Part shown: positions 1 through 8,769 of the stretch, in pieces | Layout of the letters: the number at the start of each line of letters is the position of its first letter | Numbering within the stretch: the first letter of the stretch is position 1 | Source of the DNA: Streptomyces griseoviridis | Lineage (GTDB): Bacteria; Actinomycetota; Actinomycetes; Streptomycetales; Streptomycetaceae | DNA length: 64,000 nucleotides | Assembly: GCA_014649155.1 (NCBI GenBank) | Contig: BMSM01000005.1 | Coordinates: 124,001 to 188,000, forward strand | Direction: 5' to 3' | Position numbers and translations under genes: made by a program | Notes under the pieces: generated by a model | What the model saw: the letters and a program-made list of their open reading frames with translations, nothing else | Database searches by the model: none | What the model was told of the DNA's origin: nothing

Positions 1-785
1 CGGTCGCGCAGCCGCTCCCGGGTGGCCGGGGTGATCCGCAGACCCCGCTCCAGGTAGGTGTCGACGTCGCCCCAGGTCCGCTCGATCGTCTCGAAGGCCG
101 CCGTCAGGTACTCGGCGCGCGCGTCGAACAGGGGACTGAGCAGCTCCATGACCTCGGGGGAGTAGGCCGAGGCGGCGGAGCCGCTGCGCTTCACCTTGTA
201 GCGGCGGTGTTTCTCGTTGGACTTCAGGTAGTCCTCGACGATGGCCTCCCGCTCCACGCCCAGGGCGAGCAGGGTCACCGCGATCGACAGGCCCGCGCGG
301 TCCTTGCCGGCCGCGCAGTGCATCAGGGCGGGGACACTGTCCTCGGCGAGCGCGTGCAGCACCCGCGAGTGCTCGTCGGTGCGGTCCGTGACGATCGAGC
401 GGTACGACGCGATCATCCGGCCCGCGCCCTTGCCGTCGGCGAGGATCTCCCGCAGCTGGTCGAGGTCGCCGTCGCGGACCATCTTCCAGAACTCGGCGCC
501 GTCGGCGGGGTCGGACAGCGGCAGGTTCACATTGCGCACGCCCGGCAGGGACACGTCGGGGCCTTCGAGCTTCTGGTCGGCCGCGTTGCGGAAGTCGAAG
601 ACGGTGTGCAGGCCGAGGCCCGTCAGGAACGCGGCGTCCTCGGCGGTCGCGTGGGCGAGGTGGCCGCTGCGGAACAGCACCCCGAACCGCACCCGCCGCC
701 CGTCCACGGTGGGCAGGCCGCCCACGTCACGGAAATTGCGTACTCCGGCCAGCTCGGGCTCCGTCGACGGGACCTGCTGCGTCAC
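1..785 (-). CDS. Protein tyrosine phosphatase, IphP/Y_phosphatase3 type (C-terminus beyond window edge)
   Basis: The minus-strand frame is open from a GTG at 783-785 to the window edge, so the 3' end is missing. It translates with NFRDVGG near the N-terminus and the active-site loop HCAAGKDRAG (bases ~303-333), the CxxGKDR signature of IphP-like tyrosine/lipid phosphatases. Cys is the expected nucleophile and Arg the phosphate binder; the usual Thr after GKDR is Ala here. A GGAGGA-like ribosome site lies just upstream (about 790-798). No signal peptide is seen, so a cytoplasmic phosphatase is expected. The substrate is unknown. It is divergent from the riboswitch-controlled endopeptidase. Confidence 0.85.
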   Translation of the reverse strand, partial: MTQQVPSTEPELAGVRNFRDVGGLPTVDGRRVRFGVLFRSGHLAHATAEDAAFLTGLGLHTVFDFRNAADQKLEGPDVSLPGVRNVNLPLSDPADGAEFWKMVRDGDLDQLREILADGKGAGRMIASYRSIVTDRTDEHSRVLHALAEDSVPALMHCAAGKDRAGLSIAVTLLALGVEREAIVEDYLKSNEKHRRYKVKRSGSAASAYSPEVMELLSPLFDARAEYLTAAFETIERTWGDVDTYLERGLRITPATRERLRD

Positions 786-1164
786 GAGGACTCCTCCCAC
801 TCGGTGCCGCTGCCGCTGCTCGGCGGCGGGCACAGCCGACGATACGGCATTCCCCCGCTCCGAGGGGTCGCTATTGCCCCTTCGTGTAACGTCTGTTGCA
901 TCTGTCCGAATTGACGGTTTCTTTCCAGCTCGGCCTGTAATAAAAGTCGCTGGTGAATGACCGCGTGAGCAGCGTCATATCCGTGACGGTGCGTCGCGCC
1001 GCATGTCCATGTAATCGAGGTGCTTTTCAAGGGCGTTTGCCCTCGCCGGCCTTTTCACCGTCGACGCAGGGTGACGGATCTTTCCCTCAATGGATCAAGA
1101 GAAACGCCTTTACCGGAAACCCCGCGCTTGTCGCTGTGCGACCTGGTCCCTTACGTTCACCTCC
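786..1164. other. Intergenic region upstream of riboswitch
   Basis: About 380 bases between the divergent phosphatase and the riboswitch leader. It is less GC-rich than its surroundings, with AT-rich runs around 890-960 and 1070-1100, as expected for promoter DNA serving one or both directions. Short frames here lack codon-position GC bias and ribosome sites, so I call no gene. No promoter hexamers could be assigned with confidence. Confidence 0.5.
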
Positions 1165-1352
1165 GATCCGGACGGACGCCTAATCCTGCCGCCGACCGGA
1201 GACCGCACCCACTCACCACCCGTATTCGGCAGGAGCGGGGGACCCACAGGTACACCGCCTGTTCCGGTTCCCGGAACGGCTAGGGGTAAAGCCGCGCCAT
1301 TCGGCGCGGCCGGGCATCTCCAGTCCGCACCCGACAGCTCACCTCGCAGGCG
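1165..1352 (+). promoter_or_regulatory. ydaO/yuaA-type c-di-AMP riboswitch leader
   Basis: The leader carries the blocks typical of actinobacterial ydaO leaders in order: GACGGACGCCTAATCCTGCC at 1171-1190, AGGAGCGGGGGACCCA near 1231-1246, CTAGGGGTAAAGCCGCGCC near 1280-1298, then GGGCATCTCCAGTCCGCACC (1312-1331), ACAGCTCACCTCGCAGGCG and CGGAGAGGA before the start codon. This class binds cyclic di-AMP and usually acts as an off-switch; in Streptomyces it precedes resuscitation-promoting-factor and wall-hydrolase genes. The ribosome site (GGAGAGGA) sits at the 3' end of the leader. Exact 5' boundary and terminator stem are not resolved by eye. Confidence 0.85.
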
Positions 1353-1369
1353 CCGGAGAGGAATTCGAC

Positions 1370-2287
1370 ATGCCCGCGAAGAGTAAGCACCGCCGTTCCA
1401 AGACCCAGCGTCTGACCCGCACCCTGGCCGTCGCCGGCACCGGTGGCGCCGCGCTCGCGCTGCCGCTCATGGGCGCCGCCGGGGCCCACGCGGCTCCCGC
1501 CCAGTCCGCCACCGTGTCGGCCCCCGCTTCCGCGCAGGCCGCCCAGAAGGCCACGTACACCGTGGTGGCCGGCGACTCCCTCGCGAAGATCGCCGACGAC
1601 CAGCACGTCAGCGGCGGCTGGAAGAAGCTCTACGCCGAGAACCGGAACGCCGTCGGCGACGACCCGTCGCTGATCCGTCCCGGCCTCGAGCTCACCCTCA
1701 CCCTCGGCGGCAAGGCGGCGGGCACGGACTCCGCCGAGTCCTCGGGCGCCTCGGCCCGGACGGAGAAGACCGAGAAGACCGAGAAGACCGAGAAGACCGA
1801 GAAGACCGAGAAGACCGAGAAGGTCGAGAAGGCGGAGAAGGCCGAGAAGACGGCCGACACGGCCGCGGTCACCTCGGCCGCCTCCTTCGTGGCTCCCGTG
1901 GCGGGCGGCGCCGTCGGCACCCCGTACCACCAGTCGGGCAGCATGTGGTCCAGCGGCTACCACACCGGCACCGACTTCGTCGTCCCGACCGGCACGCCCG
2001 TGCAGGCCGTGGGCGCCGGCACGGTCGTCTCCGCCGGCTGGGGCGGCGCGTACGGCAACCAGGTCGTCATCAAGCTCGCCGACGGCCACTACGCCCAGTA
2101 CGCCCACCTGTCCCAGATCTCCGTCTCCAGCGGCGCCGCCGTCACCGCCGGACAGCAGCTCGGCCTCTCCGGTGCCACCGGCAACGTCACCGGCCCGCAC
2201 CTGCACTTCGAGATCCGCACCACGCCGGACTACGGCTCGGACATCGACCCGCTGGCCTACCTGCGGTCGCAGGGCGTCACCGTCTGA
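1370..2287 (+). CDS. Secreted LysM - M23 peptidoglycan endopeptidase
   Basis: 305 residues. Order: basic N-terminus and signal peptide ending near AHA-AP (~residue 42), LysM domain (~62-110, starting YTVVAGDSLAKIA), a lysine/glutamate linker made of Glu-Lys-Thr repeats (~131-162), then an M23 metallopeptidase domain. Zinc-binding motifs are visible as HTGTD and HLHFEI. The family cleaves peptide cross-links of peptidoglycan; LysM anchors it to the wall. The start is set by GGAGAGGA at the end of the riboswitch. Control by c-di-AMP would link wall turnover to germination and osmotic state, as known for other Streptomyces genes with this leader (inference here). A strong hairpin follows the stop. 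Confidence 0.92.
   Translation: MPAKSKHRRSKTQRLTRTLAVAGTGGAALALPLMGAAGAHAAPAQSATVSAPASAQAAQKATYTVVAGDSLAKIADDQHVSGGWKKLYAENRNAVGDDPSLIRPGLELTLTLGGKAAGTDSAESSGASARTEKTEKTEKTEKTEKTEKTEKVEKAEKAEKTADTAAVTSAASFVAPVAGGAVGTPYHQSGSMWSSGYHTGTDFVVPTGTPVQAVGAGTVVSAGWGGAYGNQVVIKLADGHYAQYAHLSQISVSSGAAVTAGQQLGLSGATGNVTGPHLHFEIRTTPDYGSDIDPLAYLRSQGVTV
1763..1852 (+). repeat. Ten tandem 9-nt repeats (GAGAAGACC) coding the EKT linker
   Basis: Six perfect copies of GAGAAGACC from 1763 to 1816 are followed by four variants (GAGAAGGTC, GAGAAGGCG, GAGAAGGCC, GAGAAGACG). They keep frame and code Glu-Lys-Thr/Val/Ala, forming a charged flexible linker between LysM and M23 domains. Slippage could alter linker length without breaking the frame. 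Confidence 0.95.
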
Positions 2288-2313
2288 CACCACCAGGACG
2301 CCACCCCGCTGCC

Positions 2314-2355
2314 CGTCGAAGGCCGGACCCCGATCCCCGGGTCCGGCCTTCGACG
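2314..2355 (+). terminator. Strong hairpin terminator after LysM-M23 gene
   Basis: A perfect 17-bp inverted repeat (2314-2330 with 2339-2355, arm CGTCGAAGGCCGGACCC) encloses an 8-base loop and starts 27 bases after the stop codon. There is no U-tract, which is normal for Streptomyces terminators. Confidence 0.85.
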
Positions 2356-2440
2356 CCGGCGCCGCAGGGAACGGGCTGCGCTTATTCCTGAGTTGGCCAA
2401 CACTTTAGGAGTGGCCTTTCTCACCGCCCGTCAACCCCTG

Positions 2441-2456
2441 CCTACGGTCGCGTAGG
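2441..2456 (+). promoter_or_regulatory. Candidate operator dyad CCTACG-GTCG-CGTAGG
   Basis: A 6-bp inverted repeat with a 4-base centre lies 30 bases before the SGNH hydrolase start, where a repressor would block transcription. The binding protein is unknown and the assignment rests on symmetry and position only. Confidence 0.35.
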
Positions 2457-2485
2457 TCACATTCGAAGGTGAATCATGGGCCGAT

Positions 2486-3304
2486 GTGGCAGACGATTCG
2501 AAGAGTGACGAGAGAGCAGTGATCGGGTCGTACGTGGCCGTGGGTGACAGCTTCACCGAAGGTGTCGGTGACCCCGGCCCCGACGGGGCGTTCGTCGGCT
2601 GGGCCGACCGCCTCGCCGTCCTGCTCGCGGACCGGCGGCCCGAGGGCGACTTCACGTACACCAACCTCGCCGTACGCGGAAAGCTGCTCGACCAGATCGT
2701 GGCAGACCAGGTGCCCCAGGCCGTCGGCCTCAAACCGGACCTGGTCTCCTTCTGTGCGGGCGGCAACGACATCATCCGGCCCGGCACCGATCCGGACGAG
2801 GTGGCGGAGCGGTTCGAGCGGGCGGTGGCGGCGCTCGCCGCGGCGGCCGGCACGGTCCTGGTGACGACCGGCTTCGACACCCGGCGGGTGCCCGTCCTGA
2901 AACACCTGCGCGGCAAGATCGCCACGTACAACGGGCATGTGCGGGCCGTCGCCGACCGCTACGGCTGCCCGGTGCTCGACCTGTGGTCGCTGCGCAGCGT
3001 GCAGGACCGCCGGGCCTGGGACACCGACCGGCTGCACCTCTCGCCCGAGGGGCACACGCGCGTGGCGCTGCGCGCCGGACAGGCCCTCGGCCTGCCGGTG
3101 CCGGCCGACCCCGAGCAGCCCTGGCCGCCGCTGCCGCCGCGCGGCACCCTCGACATCCGCCGGGACGACGTGCAGTGGGCGCGGGAGCACCTGGTGCCGT
3201 GGATCGGGCGCCGGCTGCGCGGTGAGTCCTCCGGCGACCATGTGATCGCCAAGGGGACGCTGTCGGCGGACGACATCAGGATGCGGATCGCGCCGGTCGC
3301 CTGA
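2486..3304 (+). CDS. SGNH/GDSL-type hydrolase (cytoplasmic)
   Basis: 272 residues. The SGNH blocks are visible: VAVGDSFTEGVGD near residue 18 (block I, Ser nucleophile), GGNDI (block III), and DRLHLSPEGH (block V, Asp-His). No signal peptide is present, so the enzyme is probably intracellular and acts on small esters or acyl groups; the substrate cannot be read from sequence. A GTG at 2486 is taken as start; a GTG at 2519 is an alternative that would place the catalytic block closer to the N-terminus, as is common in the family. It is a single gene with its own candidate operator upstream. Confidence 0.85.
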   Translation: MADDSKSDERAVIGSYVAVGDSFTEGVGDPGPDGAFVGWADRLAVLLADRRPEGDFTYTNLAVRGKLLDQIVADQVPQAVGLKPDLVSFCAGGNDIIRPGTDPDEVAERFERAVAALAAAAGTVLVTTGFDTRRVPVLKHLRGKIATYNGHVRAVADRYGCPVLDLWSLRSVQDRRAWDTDRLHLSPEGHTRVALRAGQALGLPVPADPEQPWPPLPPRGTLDIRRDDVQWAREHLVPWIGRRLRGESSGDHVIAKGTLSADDIRMRIAPVA

Positions 3305-3490
3305 GGCGTTCCCGTGGGCCTCAGGGGGACTCCTGGGGCCTTGTGCGCGGGTGAGTTCCCCGGGGCGGCCCGCGCCGGCCGCTGCCCGGGAGGCCCTCCG
3401 GGGCGGTGTCGGCCGGACGACCGGCGGCGGAGACCGCTGTCACACCGGACGACCATAATGAAGGTCTGTCCTACTCCACCTGGAGGTACC

Positions 3491-4684
3491 GTGGCCGGTT
3501 TCCGTTCCCGCAGCTCAGGGCTGTACGCGCTGCGGCCCGAAGCGTTCGGCGCGGACCCGAGCGGCGAGCGCATGGCGCGCATCCGCAGATCCCCGCACTT
3601 CGCGGACGGCGTCTTCCAGAACCCGGGGGGCCCCGCCCGCACCCGGCCCTCCGGCTCGACGGCGCAGTTCGCCAAGAACTACCTCGACCGTGCGGCACGG
3701 ACCCTCCGGGCCCCCGCCGCGCCGATCCCCGTCCACCCCACCACCGTCGCCGACCTGGCCCGCCCGCCGGCCACCGGCCTCCGTCTGACCTGGGCCGGAC
3801 ACTCCAGTGTGCTGGCCGAGATAGACGGACAGCGGGTGCTGTTCGACCCGGTGTGGGGCGAGCGCTGCTCCCCGTTCCCCTTCGCCGGCCCCAGGCGACT
3901 GCACCCGGTGCCGCTGCCGCTGGCCGCCCTCGGCCCGGTCGACGTCGTCGTCATCTCCCACGACCACTACGACCACCTGGACCTGCCCACCATCAAGGCC
4001 CTGGCAGGCACGGACACCCTCTTCGCCGTGCCCCTCGGCGTCGGCGCCCACCTGGAGCGCTGGGGAGTGCCCGCGGACCGGATGCGCGAGCTGGACTGGC
4101 ACGAGGAGACGAAGGTCGGCGGCCTCACCCTGACCGCCACACCCGCCCGCCACTTCTGCGGCCGGGCCCTGCGCAACACCCAGCACACCCTCTGGGCCTC
4201 CTGGGTGGCCGCCGGCCCGGACCACCGCGTCTACCACAGCGGCGACACCGGCTACTTCACCGGCTTCCAGGAGATCGGCGCCGCGCACGGCCCGTTCGAC
4301 GCCACGATGATCCAGGTGGGCGCGTACTCGGAGTTCTGGCCCGACATCCACATGACCCCAGAGGAGGGCGTCCGCGCCCACCTCGACCTCCAGGGCGGCC
4401 GGCCGGGCGGTGCCCTGCTGCCCATCCACTGGGGCACGTTCAACCTGGCGCCGCACGCGTGGGCGGAGCCGGGGGAGTGGATGAAGGACGCGGCCGAGGA
4501 GGAGGGCCAGGCGGTGGCCTTCCCACGGCCGGGCGAGCCGTTCGAGCCGACGGGGGAGCTGCCGGTGGAGCCGTGGTGGCGGGCGGTGTCCGGCCCGCTC
4601 GCGCGTCCGTGGCGGCGGCCCGGCATCGCGGAGAGCATGGCCGGCACGAGCAAGGGGGATCTCGACCTCGCGGGCGAGCGGTGA
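3491..4684 (+). CDS. MBL-fold hydrolase, UlaG/NAPE-PLD-like
   Basis: 397 residues. The metal-binding motif HDHYDHLD lies near residue 157, further motif residues follow in HSGDTGYF and PIHWGTF, which matches the UlaG/NAPE-phospholipase D-like branch of the metallo-beta-lactamase fold. The frame is open further upstream, but GTG 3491 is preferred because GGAGG sits at 3482-3486 and the conserved N-terminus begins there. No signal peptide is seen. The substrate is unknown; phosphodiester or lactone hydrolysis is possible. It appears monocistronic. Confidence 0.85.
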   Translation: MAGFRSRSSGLYALRPEAFGADPSGERMARIRRSPHFADGVFQNPGGPARTRPSGSTAQFAKNYLDRAARTLRAPAAPIPVHPTTVADLARPPATGLRLTWAGHSSVLAEIDGQRVLFDPVWGERCSPFPFAGPRRLHPVPLPLAALGPVDVVVISHDHYDHLDLPTIKALAGTDTLFAVPLGVGAHLERWGVPADRMRELDWHEETKVGGLTLTATPARHFCGRALRNTQHTLWASWVAAGPDHRVYHSGDTGYFTGFQEIGAAHGPFDATMIQVGAYSEFWPDIHMTPEEGVRAHLDLQGGRPGGALLPIHWGTFNLAPHAWAEPGEWMKDAAEEEGQAVAFPRPGEPFEPTGELPVEPWWRAVSGPLARPWRRPGIAESMAGTSKGDLDLAGER

Positions 4685-4851
4685 CGGACGGACTGCCGGC
4701 AGGAGGACCTGGGACCGGCGCCCCCTGACCGGGACGCGCCGCCCGCGGCGCATCCCGGGCGGCAACCCGCCCTCCACCGTGGCGAGTCCGACGTACCCGT
4801 GATGGTCGGAGATCCCGGGGCCGGCCGCCGAGCCGGGGACGCCCCGTCCCC

Positions 4852-5060
4852 GACCGTCTGGAGTGGACGCCCTGGAAGGGGGCCGGCCCCGGCCCGGAGA
4901 TCCTCGGTGACATCACCGGCAGGCGCGTCCTGGACATCGGCTCCGGAACCGGCCATCACGCGGCCCACCTCGCCCGCGTCCACGGCGCCCGCGTCACGGC
5001 CGTCGAGCTGTCACCCACCCAGCACGAACGCGCCACCAGCGCCCACGCCGGTAGGAAGAC
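4852..5060 (+). pseudogene. Class I SAM-dependent methyltransferase, N-terminal remnant
   Basis: One plus-strand frame reads EWTPWKGAGPGPEILGDITG and then RRVLDIGSGTGHHAAHLA, which is methyltransferase motif I (SAM-binding glycine loop), followed by AVELSPTQ (motif II region). Similarity fades after ~5060 and no start codon lies in frame upstream. A true Streptomyces enzyme of this type would run another 150 or more residues, so I read this as a truncated remnant whose 3' end was lost next to the convergent regulator. Confidence 0.6.
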
Positions 5061-5143
5061 CCGCCCCTGGCGCCCCGGCCTCCCCGTCGACCCCCCGGCC
5101 CACTTCACGCCCTACGCCACGACCACGGCCCCCGGAAGCGGGG

Positions 5144-6058
5144 TCAGTCTCCCTCGGCGTGGGCCCGGGCCCGCCGGCCCGCGACGGAGGGCCGGTCGCC
5201 GGGCGCGGCGCTCTCGCCCGTGACCTGGGCGAGCAGGGCGAGCGCGGTTGCGGACGGTGAGTTTGGCTCTGTGGTGGCGACCACGACCGAGGGGCCTCGT
5301 GCGCTGCTCAGGGTCTGCTGGGTGACGGTCAGCGGCCCGACCAGCGGATGGCGCATCTCGTAGGTGCCGTCGGCGCAGGCCCTGACCCGGTGGTCGGCCC
5401 ACATCGAGGCGAACTCGGCGCTCTTGGCGGAGAGTTCGCCCAGGAGCGCGTGGAGTGCCGCGTCCTCCGGGTGCTGGGCCGCGACCACGCGCAGATGGCC
5501 GACCATGGCCCTGGCCTTGCCCGGCCAGTCCGCGTACAGGTCACGGACGTGGCCGTCGAGGAACACCAGCCGGGCCATGGCGGGCCGCTGCGCCGGCCGG
5601 CCGGGGGCGGCGAAGTCCAGGTGCCCGGCGAACAGCGCGTGGCCCGGCCGGTTCCACGCCAGTACGTCGGTGCGCCGGCCGAGCACGATCGCGGGCACGT
5701 GGCCCAGTACGTCCAGGAGCTGGCGGGTGGCGTCCGGCACCCGTTCCGGCGCCGGACGTCTGCCCGGGGTGCGCCGCCTGCCCGCACGGGCCAGGTCGTG
5801 CAGGTACCGCCGCTCGGACTCGTCCAGCCGCAGCGCCCCGGCGATCGCGTCCAGCACCTCGGGCGACGCGCTGGGCGACTGCCCCTGTTCCAGCCGCGTG
5901 TAGTAGGACGTGCTCACTCCCGCGAGCAGGGCCAGTTCCTCGCGCCGCAGCCCCGGCACGCGCCGGCGTTCCCCGTAGGTGGGTACACCGACGTCCTCCG
6001 GGCGCAGCCGCGAGCGCCGCATGTGCAGGAAGTCTCCGAGCTGCGTCTTTCCGTCCAT
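5144..6058 (-). CDS. HTH regulator with MmyB-like ligand-binding domain
   Basis: 304 residues. An N-terminal XRE-type helix-turn-helix (about residues 12-75, with LRREELALLAGVSTSYYTRL) is followed by the MmyB-like domain (FLDGHVRDLYADWPGKARAM), a PAS-related fold thought to bind small lipophilic ligands. The start MDGKTQLG is chosen from the family's usual N-terminus; the frame remains open far upstream only because of GC bias. It is divergent from the MBL hydrolase/carboxylesterase pair with 132 bases between, the usual arrangement for a regulator of its neighbours (inference). Confidence 0.9.
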   Translation of the reverse strand: MDGKTQLGDFLHMRRSRLRPEDVGVPTYGERRRVPGLRREELALLAGVSTSYYTRLEQGQSPSASPEVLDAIAGALRLDESERRYLHDLARAGRRRTPGRRPAPERVPDATRQLLDVLGHVPAIVLGRRTDVLAWNRPGHALFAGHLDFAAPGRPAQRPAMARLVFLDGHVRDLYADWPGKARAMVGHLRVVAAQHPEDAALHALLGELSAKSAEFASMWADHRVRACADGTYEMRHPLVGPLTVTQQTLSSARGPSVVVATTEPNSPSATALALLAQVTGESAAPGDRPSVAGRRARAHAEGD

Positions 6059-6190
6059 GGCTCCGAGTATGGGCCGCCCCGCGGCGCCCAGCCTGCCCCG
6101 GTCGTGGATAGGCAAGGGCGGGTCTGGTTCCGCGCCCGCGTCCCCGGTGGGGTGGGAGGCCCCGAGTAATCCGAGGAAGGACAGACACTC

Positions 6191-7105
6191 ATGGAACAGA
6201 TCATCCTCGGTGACGTCTCCGTCACCCGGGTACGGGAGTACTTCGGTCCCGTCGGCATGACACCCGGGACCTTCTTCCCGGACAGCTCGAAGGACGTATG
6301 GGAAGCCGGCCGCGACTGGCTGGCCCCGCACTTCCTGGACGCCGGGACCGGCATCGTCCATTCCGCGATCCAGACCTGGCTGCTGCGCAGCGAGGGCAGG
6401 ACGATCCTCGTCGACACCGGCGTGGGCAACCACAAGGAGCGTCCCTACGCCCCGGTCTGGAGCCACCTGGAGACGGACTTCCTGGCCGGCCTCGCCCGCG
6501 CCGGTGTCCGGCCCGAGGACGTGGACATCGTGATCAACACGCACCTCCACGTCGACCACGTCGGCTGGAACACGTACCTGGACGGTCGGCAGTGGGTCCC
6601 CACCTTCCCCAACGCCACCTACCTGATGCCCAAGGACGACTTCGACTTCTGGAATCCCGGGAACGGCCACCGGCCACTCCTCGGCCGCGGCAACCAGAAC
6701 GTCTTCGAGGACAGCGTGGCCCCCGTCCACCGGGCCGGCCTGACCCGGCTGTGGGAGGGCAGCCACCGGATCGACGCGAACCTGCGCCTGGACGCGGCCC
6801 CCGGGCACACCCCCGGCTCCTCCGTGCTCACCCTCACCTCCGGCACGGACCGCGCGGTGTTCGTCGGCGACCTGCTGCACAGCCCCGTACAGATCCTGGA
6901 GCCGGACGTCAACAGCTGCTTCTGCGAGGACCCCGCCGAAGCCCGTGCCACCCGCCGCGAGGTGCTGGGCCGGGCCGCCGACACCCACGCCCTCGTCTTC
7001 CCGGCCCACCTGGGCGGCCACGGCGCCGCCGAGGTCGTACGCGACGGAAACGCCTTCGCCGTCAAGGACTGGGCGCCCTTCACCCCGTACACCGAGCAGC
7101 ACTGA
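6191..7105 (+). CDS. MBL-fold metallo-hydrolase (lactonase-like)
   Basis: 304 residues. Metal motif THLHVDHVGW lies near residue 117-126, with a downstream His in PGHTPGSS and Asp in FVGDLLHSP, so all dinuclear-zinc ligands are present. The layout resembles quorum-quenching lactonases and related hydrolases; the actual substrate is not known. It starts the operon that continues with the carboxylesterase 21 bases downstream and lies divergent from the MmyB-type regulator, suggesting ligand-induced expression. Confidence 0.9.
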   Translation: MEQIILGDVSVTRVREYFGPVGMTPGTFFPDSSKDVWEAGRDWLAPHFLDAGTGIVHSAIQTWLLRSEGRTILVDTGVGNHKERPYAPVWSHLETDFLAGLARAGVRPEDVDIVINTHLHVDHVGWNTYLDGRQWVPTFPNATYLMPKDDFDFWNPGNGHRPLLGRGNQNVFEDSVAPVHRAGLTRLWEGSHRIDANLRLDAAPGHTPGSSVLTLTSGTDRAVFVGDLLHSPVQILEPDVNSCFCEDPAEARATRREVLGRAADTHALVFPAHLGGHGAAEVVRDGNAFAVKDWAPFTPYTEQH

Positions 7106-7126
7106 CACCGCGGAAAGGCCCGACCG

Positions 7127-8623
7127 ATGAACCACCACCACCCCGCACCCGTCGTGACCACCGCGCAGGGAGCCGTCCGCGGCCTGCGCCAGGACGACGG
7201 CACCGCCGTCTTCCTCGGCATCCCCTACGCCGCCCCGCCCCGCGGAGCCGGCCGGTTCGCCCCGCCCCGGCCGCACGACCCTTGGGACGGCGTACGGGAC
7301 GCCACGGTCCCCGGGCCCAACGCGCCGCAGTCCGAACGCAGGCTGGGCGCCCTCGACATGACCCCCTACTTCGGCACCGGCTGGAGCCGTGGCGAGGACT
7401 ATCTCACCGTCGACGTCCGGACCCCTTCCACGGGGCGCGGCGGCCTGCCGGTCATGGTGTTCGTGCACGGCGGCGGCTTCGTCGCCGGTTCGACACGCTC
7501 CGCGCTGTACGACGGGTCCGCCTTCGCCCGCGACGGCGTGGTCCTCGTCACGCTCAACTACCGGCTCGGCATCGCCGGTTTCCTCGACCTGCCCGGGGCG
7601 CCCGCCAACCGGGGACTGCTCGACGTCCTCGGGGCGCTGCGCTGGGTCCGGGAGAACATCGCCGGCTTCGGCGGCGACCCGGACAACGTCACGCTGTTCG
7701 GCCAGTCGGCCGGAGCCACCCTCGTCGGAGGCGCCCTCGCCCGGCCCGAGGCCGCCGGACTGTTCCGCAGGGCGATCGTGCAGAGCGGGAACGGCAGGGG
7801 CGCGTTCACCACCGAGCAGGCCGCCCGCGTCACCACCGCCGCCGCCGAGCTGCTGGGCGTCGCGCCGCACGCCGGCGCTTTCGCGGACATCCCCGACGAG
7901 CGTCTGGTGCGGGCTGCCGCCCGGCTCGCCGGCATCGACCTGCGGACCGCCACCCACCACGACCCGCTGCTCGGCCTCAGCCCTTTCGGCCTGGTCCTGG
8001 ACACCCAGCCCGCCGAAGCCGTCGCCGCCGGACACGGCTCCGACGTCGACCTGCTCATCGGGACCACCACCGAGGAGGGCCGTCTCTACCTGGTCCCCGT
8101 GGACCGGTACGCCTCCTCGACCGCCGAGGACGTGGACGACACGGCGGCGCGCGCGCACCCGGACCCCGCGCGGCTCGTCCGGACGTACCGGACGACCCGT
8201 CCCGGGGCGTCCGACGGCGAGCTGCGCTCCGCCATCCTGGGCGACGCCCTGTTCGGCGCGGGCACCCGCGCCCTGGCCGCCGCCCACGCCGCCCACCCCG
8301 GGTCCGGGACCTACGCGTACGAGTTCGCCTGGCGCTCACGGGCCCTGGACGGCGAACTCGGCGCCGCCCACGGGGTCGAGCTGCCGTTCGTCTTCGATCT
8401 CGCGCACCTGCCGCGGCTGTTCGGCCCCGCCGCCCTGCTCGGCCCCGGCCGGCCCCCGGCCGATCTAGCGGGCCGCGTGCACGGCGCCTGGGTCCGGTTC
8501 GCCGCTACCGGCGACCCCGGCTGGGACCCGTACGACACCGACCGCAGGACCACGATGCGCATCGGCGCCGAGTGGACCCCGATCGACGATCCGCGCAGCC
8601 GGGAACGACGGGCCTGGAACTGA
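7127..8623 (+). CDS. Type-B carboxylesterase/lipase
   Basis: 498 residues, the usual length for the family. The oxyanion loop HGGGF, the nucleophile elbow GQSAG (about residue 193-197, Ser nucleophile), an acidic residue region and a His near the C-terminal HGVELPFVF are present. No signal peptide is seen. It hydrolyses carboxylic esters of unknown identity and is co-transcribed with the MBL hydrolase, so the two may act in one catabolic or detoxifying pathway. Confidence 0.9.
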   Translation: MNHHHPAPVVTTAQGAVRGLRQDDGTAVFLGIPYAAPPRGAGRFAPPRPHDPWDGVRDATVPGPNAPQSERRLGALDMTPYFGTGWSRGEDYLTVDVRTPSTGRGGLPVMVFVHGGGFVAGSTRSALYDGSAFARDGVVLVTLNYRLGIAGFLDLPGAPANRGLLDVLGALRWVRENIAGFGGDPDNVTLFGQSAGATLVGGALARPEAAGLFRRAIVQSGNGRGAFTTEQAARVTTAAAELLGVAPHAGAFADIPDERLVRAAARLAGIDLRTATHHDPLLGLSPFGLVLDTQPAEAVAAGHGSDVDLLIGTTTEEGRLYLVPVDRYASSTAEDVDDTAARAHPDPARLVRTYRTTRPGASDGELRSAILGDALFGAGTRALAAAHAAHPGSGTYAYEFAWRSRALDGELGAAHGVELPFVFDLAHLPRLFGPAALLGPGRPPADLAGRVHGAWVRFAATGDPGWDPYDTDRRTTMRIGAEWTPIDDPRSRERRAWN

Positions 8624-8769
8624 CGACCGCCCCGCCGCCACCGCGGGGAGTACGGTGTCGCCGTCCGGTCTTGCCACTCACCCACTCGGCCGGTCAGGGC
8701 GGTTCCGGACGGAAGGAGGCACACCGTGCCGACGATGCCGGTGCGCCGAACCCCCGAGGCGGTGGCGGC

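Noticed and set aside
5144..8296. A 1050-codon minus-strand frame
   Set aside because: Only 5144-6058 encodes the HTH regulator; the rest is antisense to the MBL hydrolase and esterase and is low-complexity.
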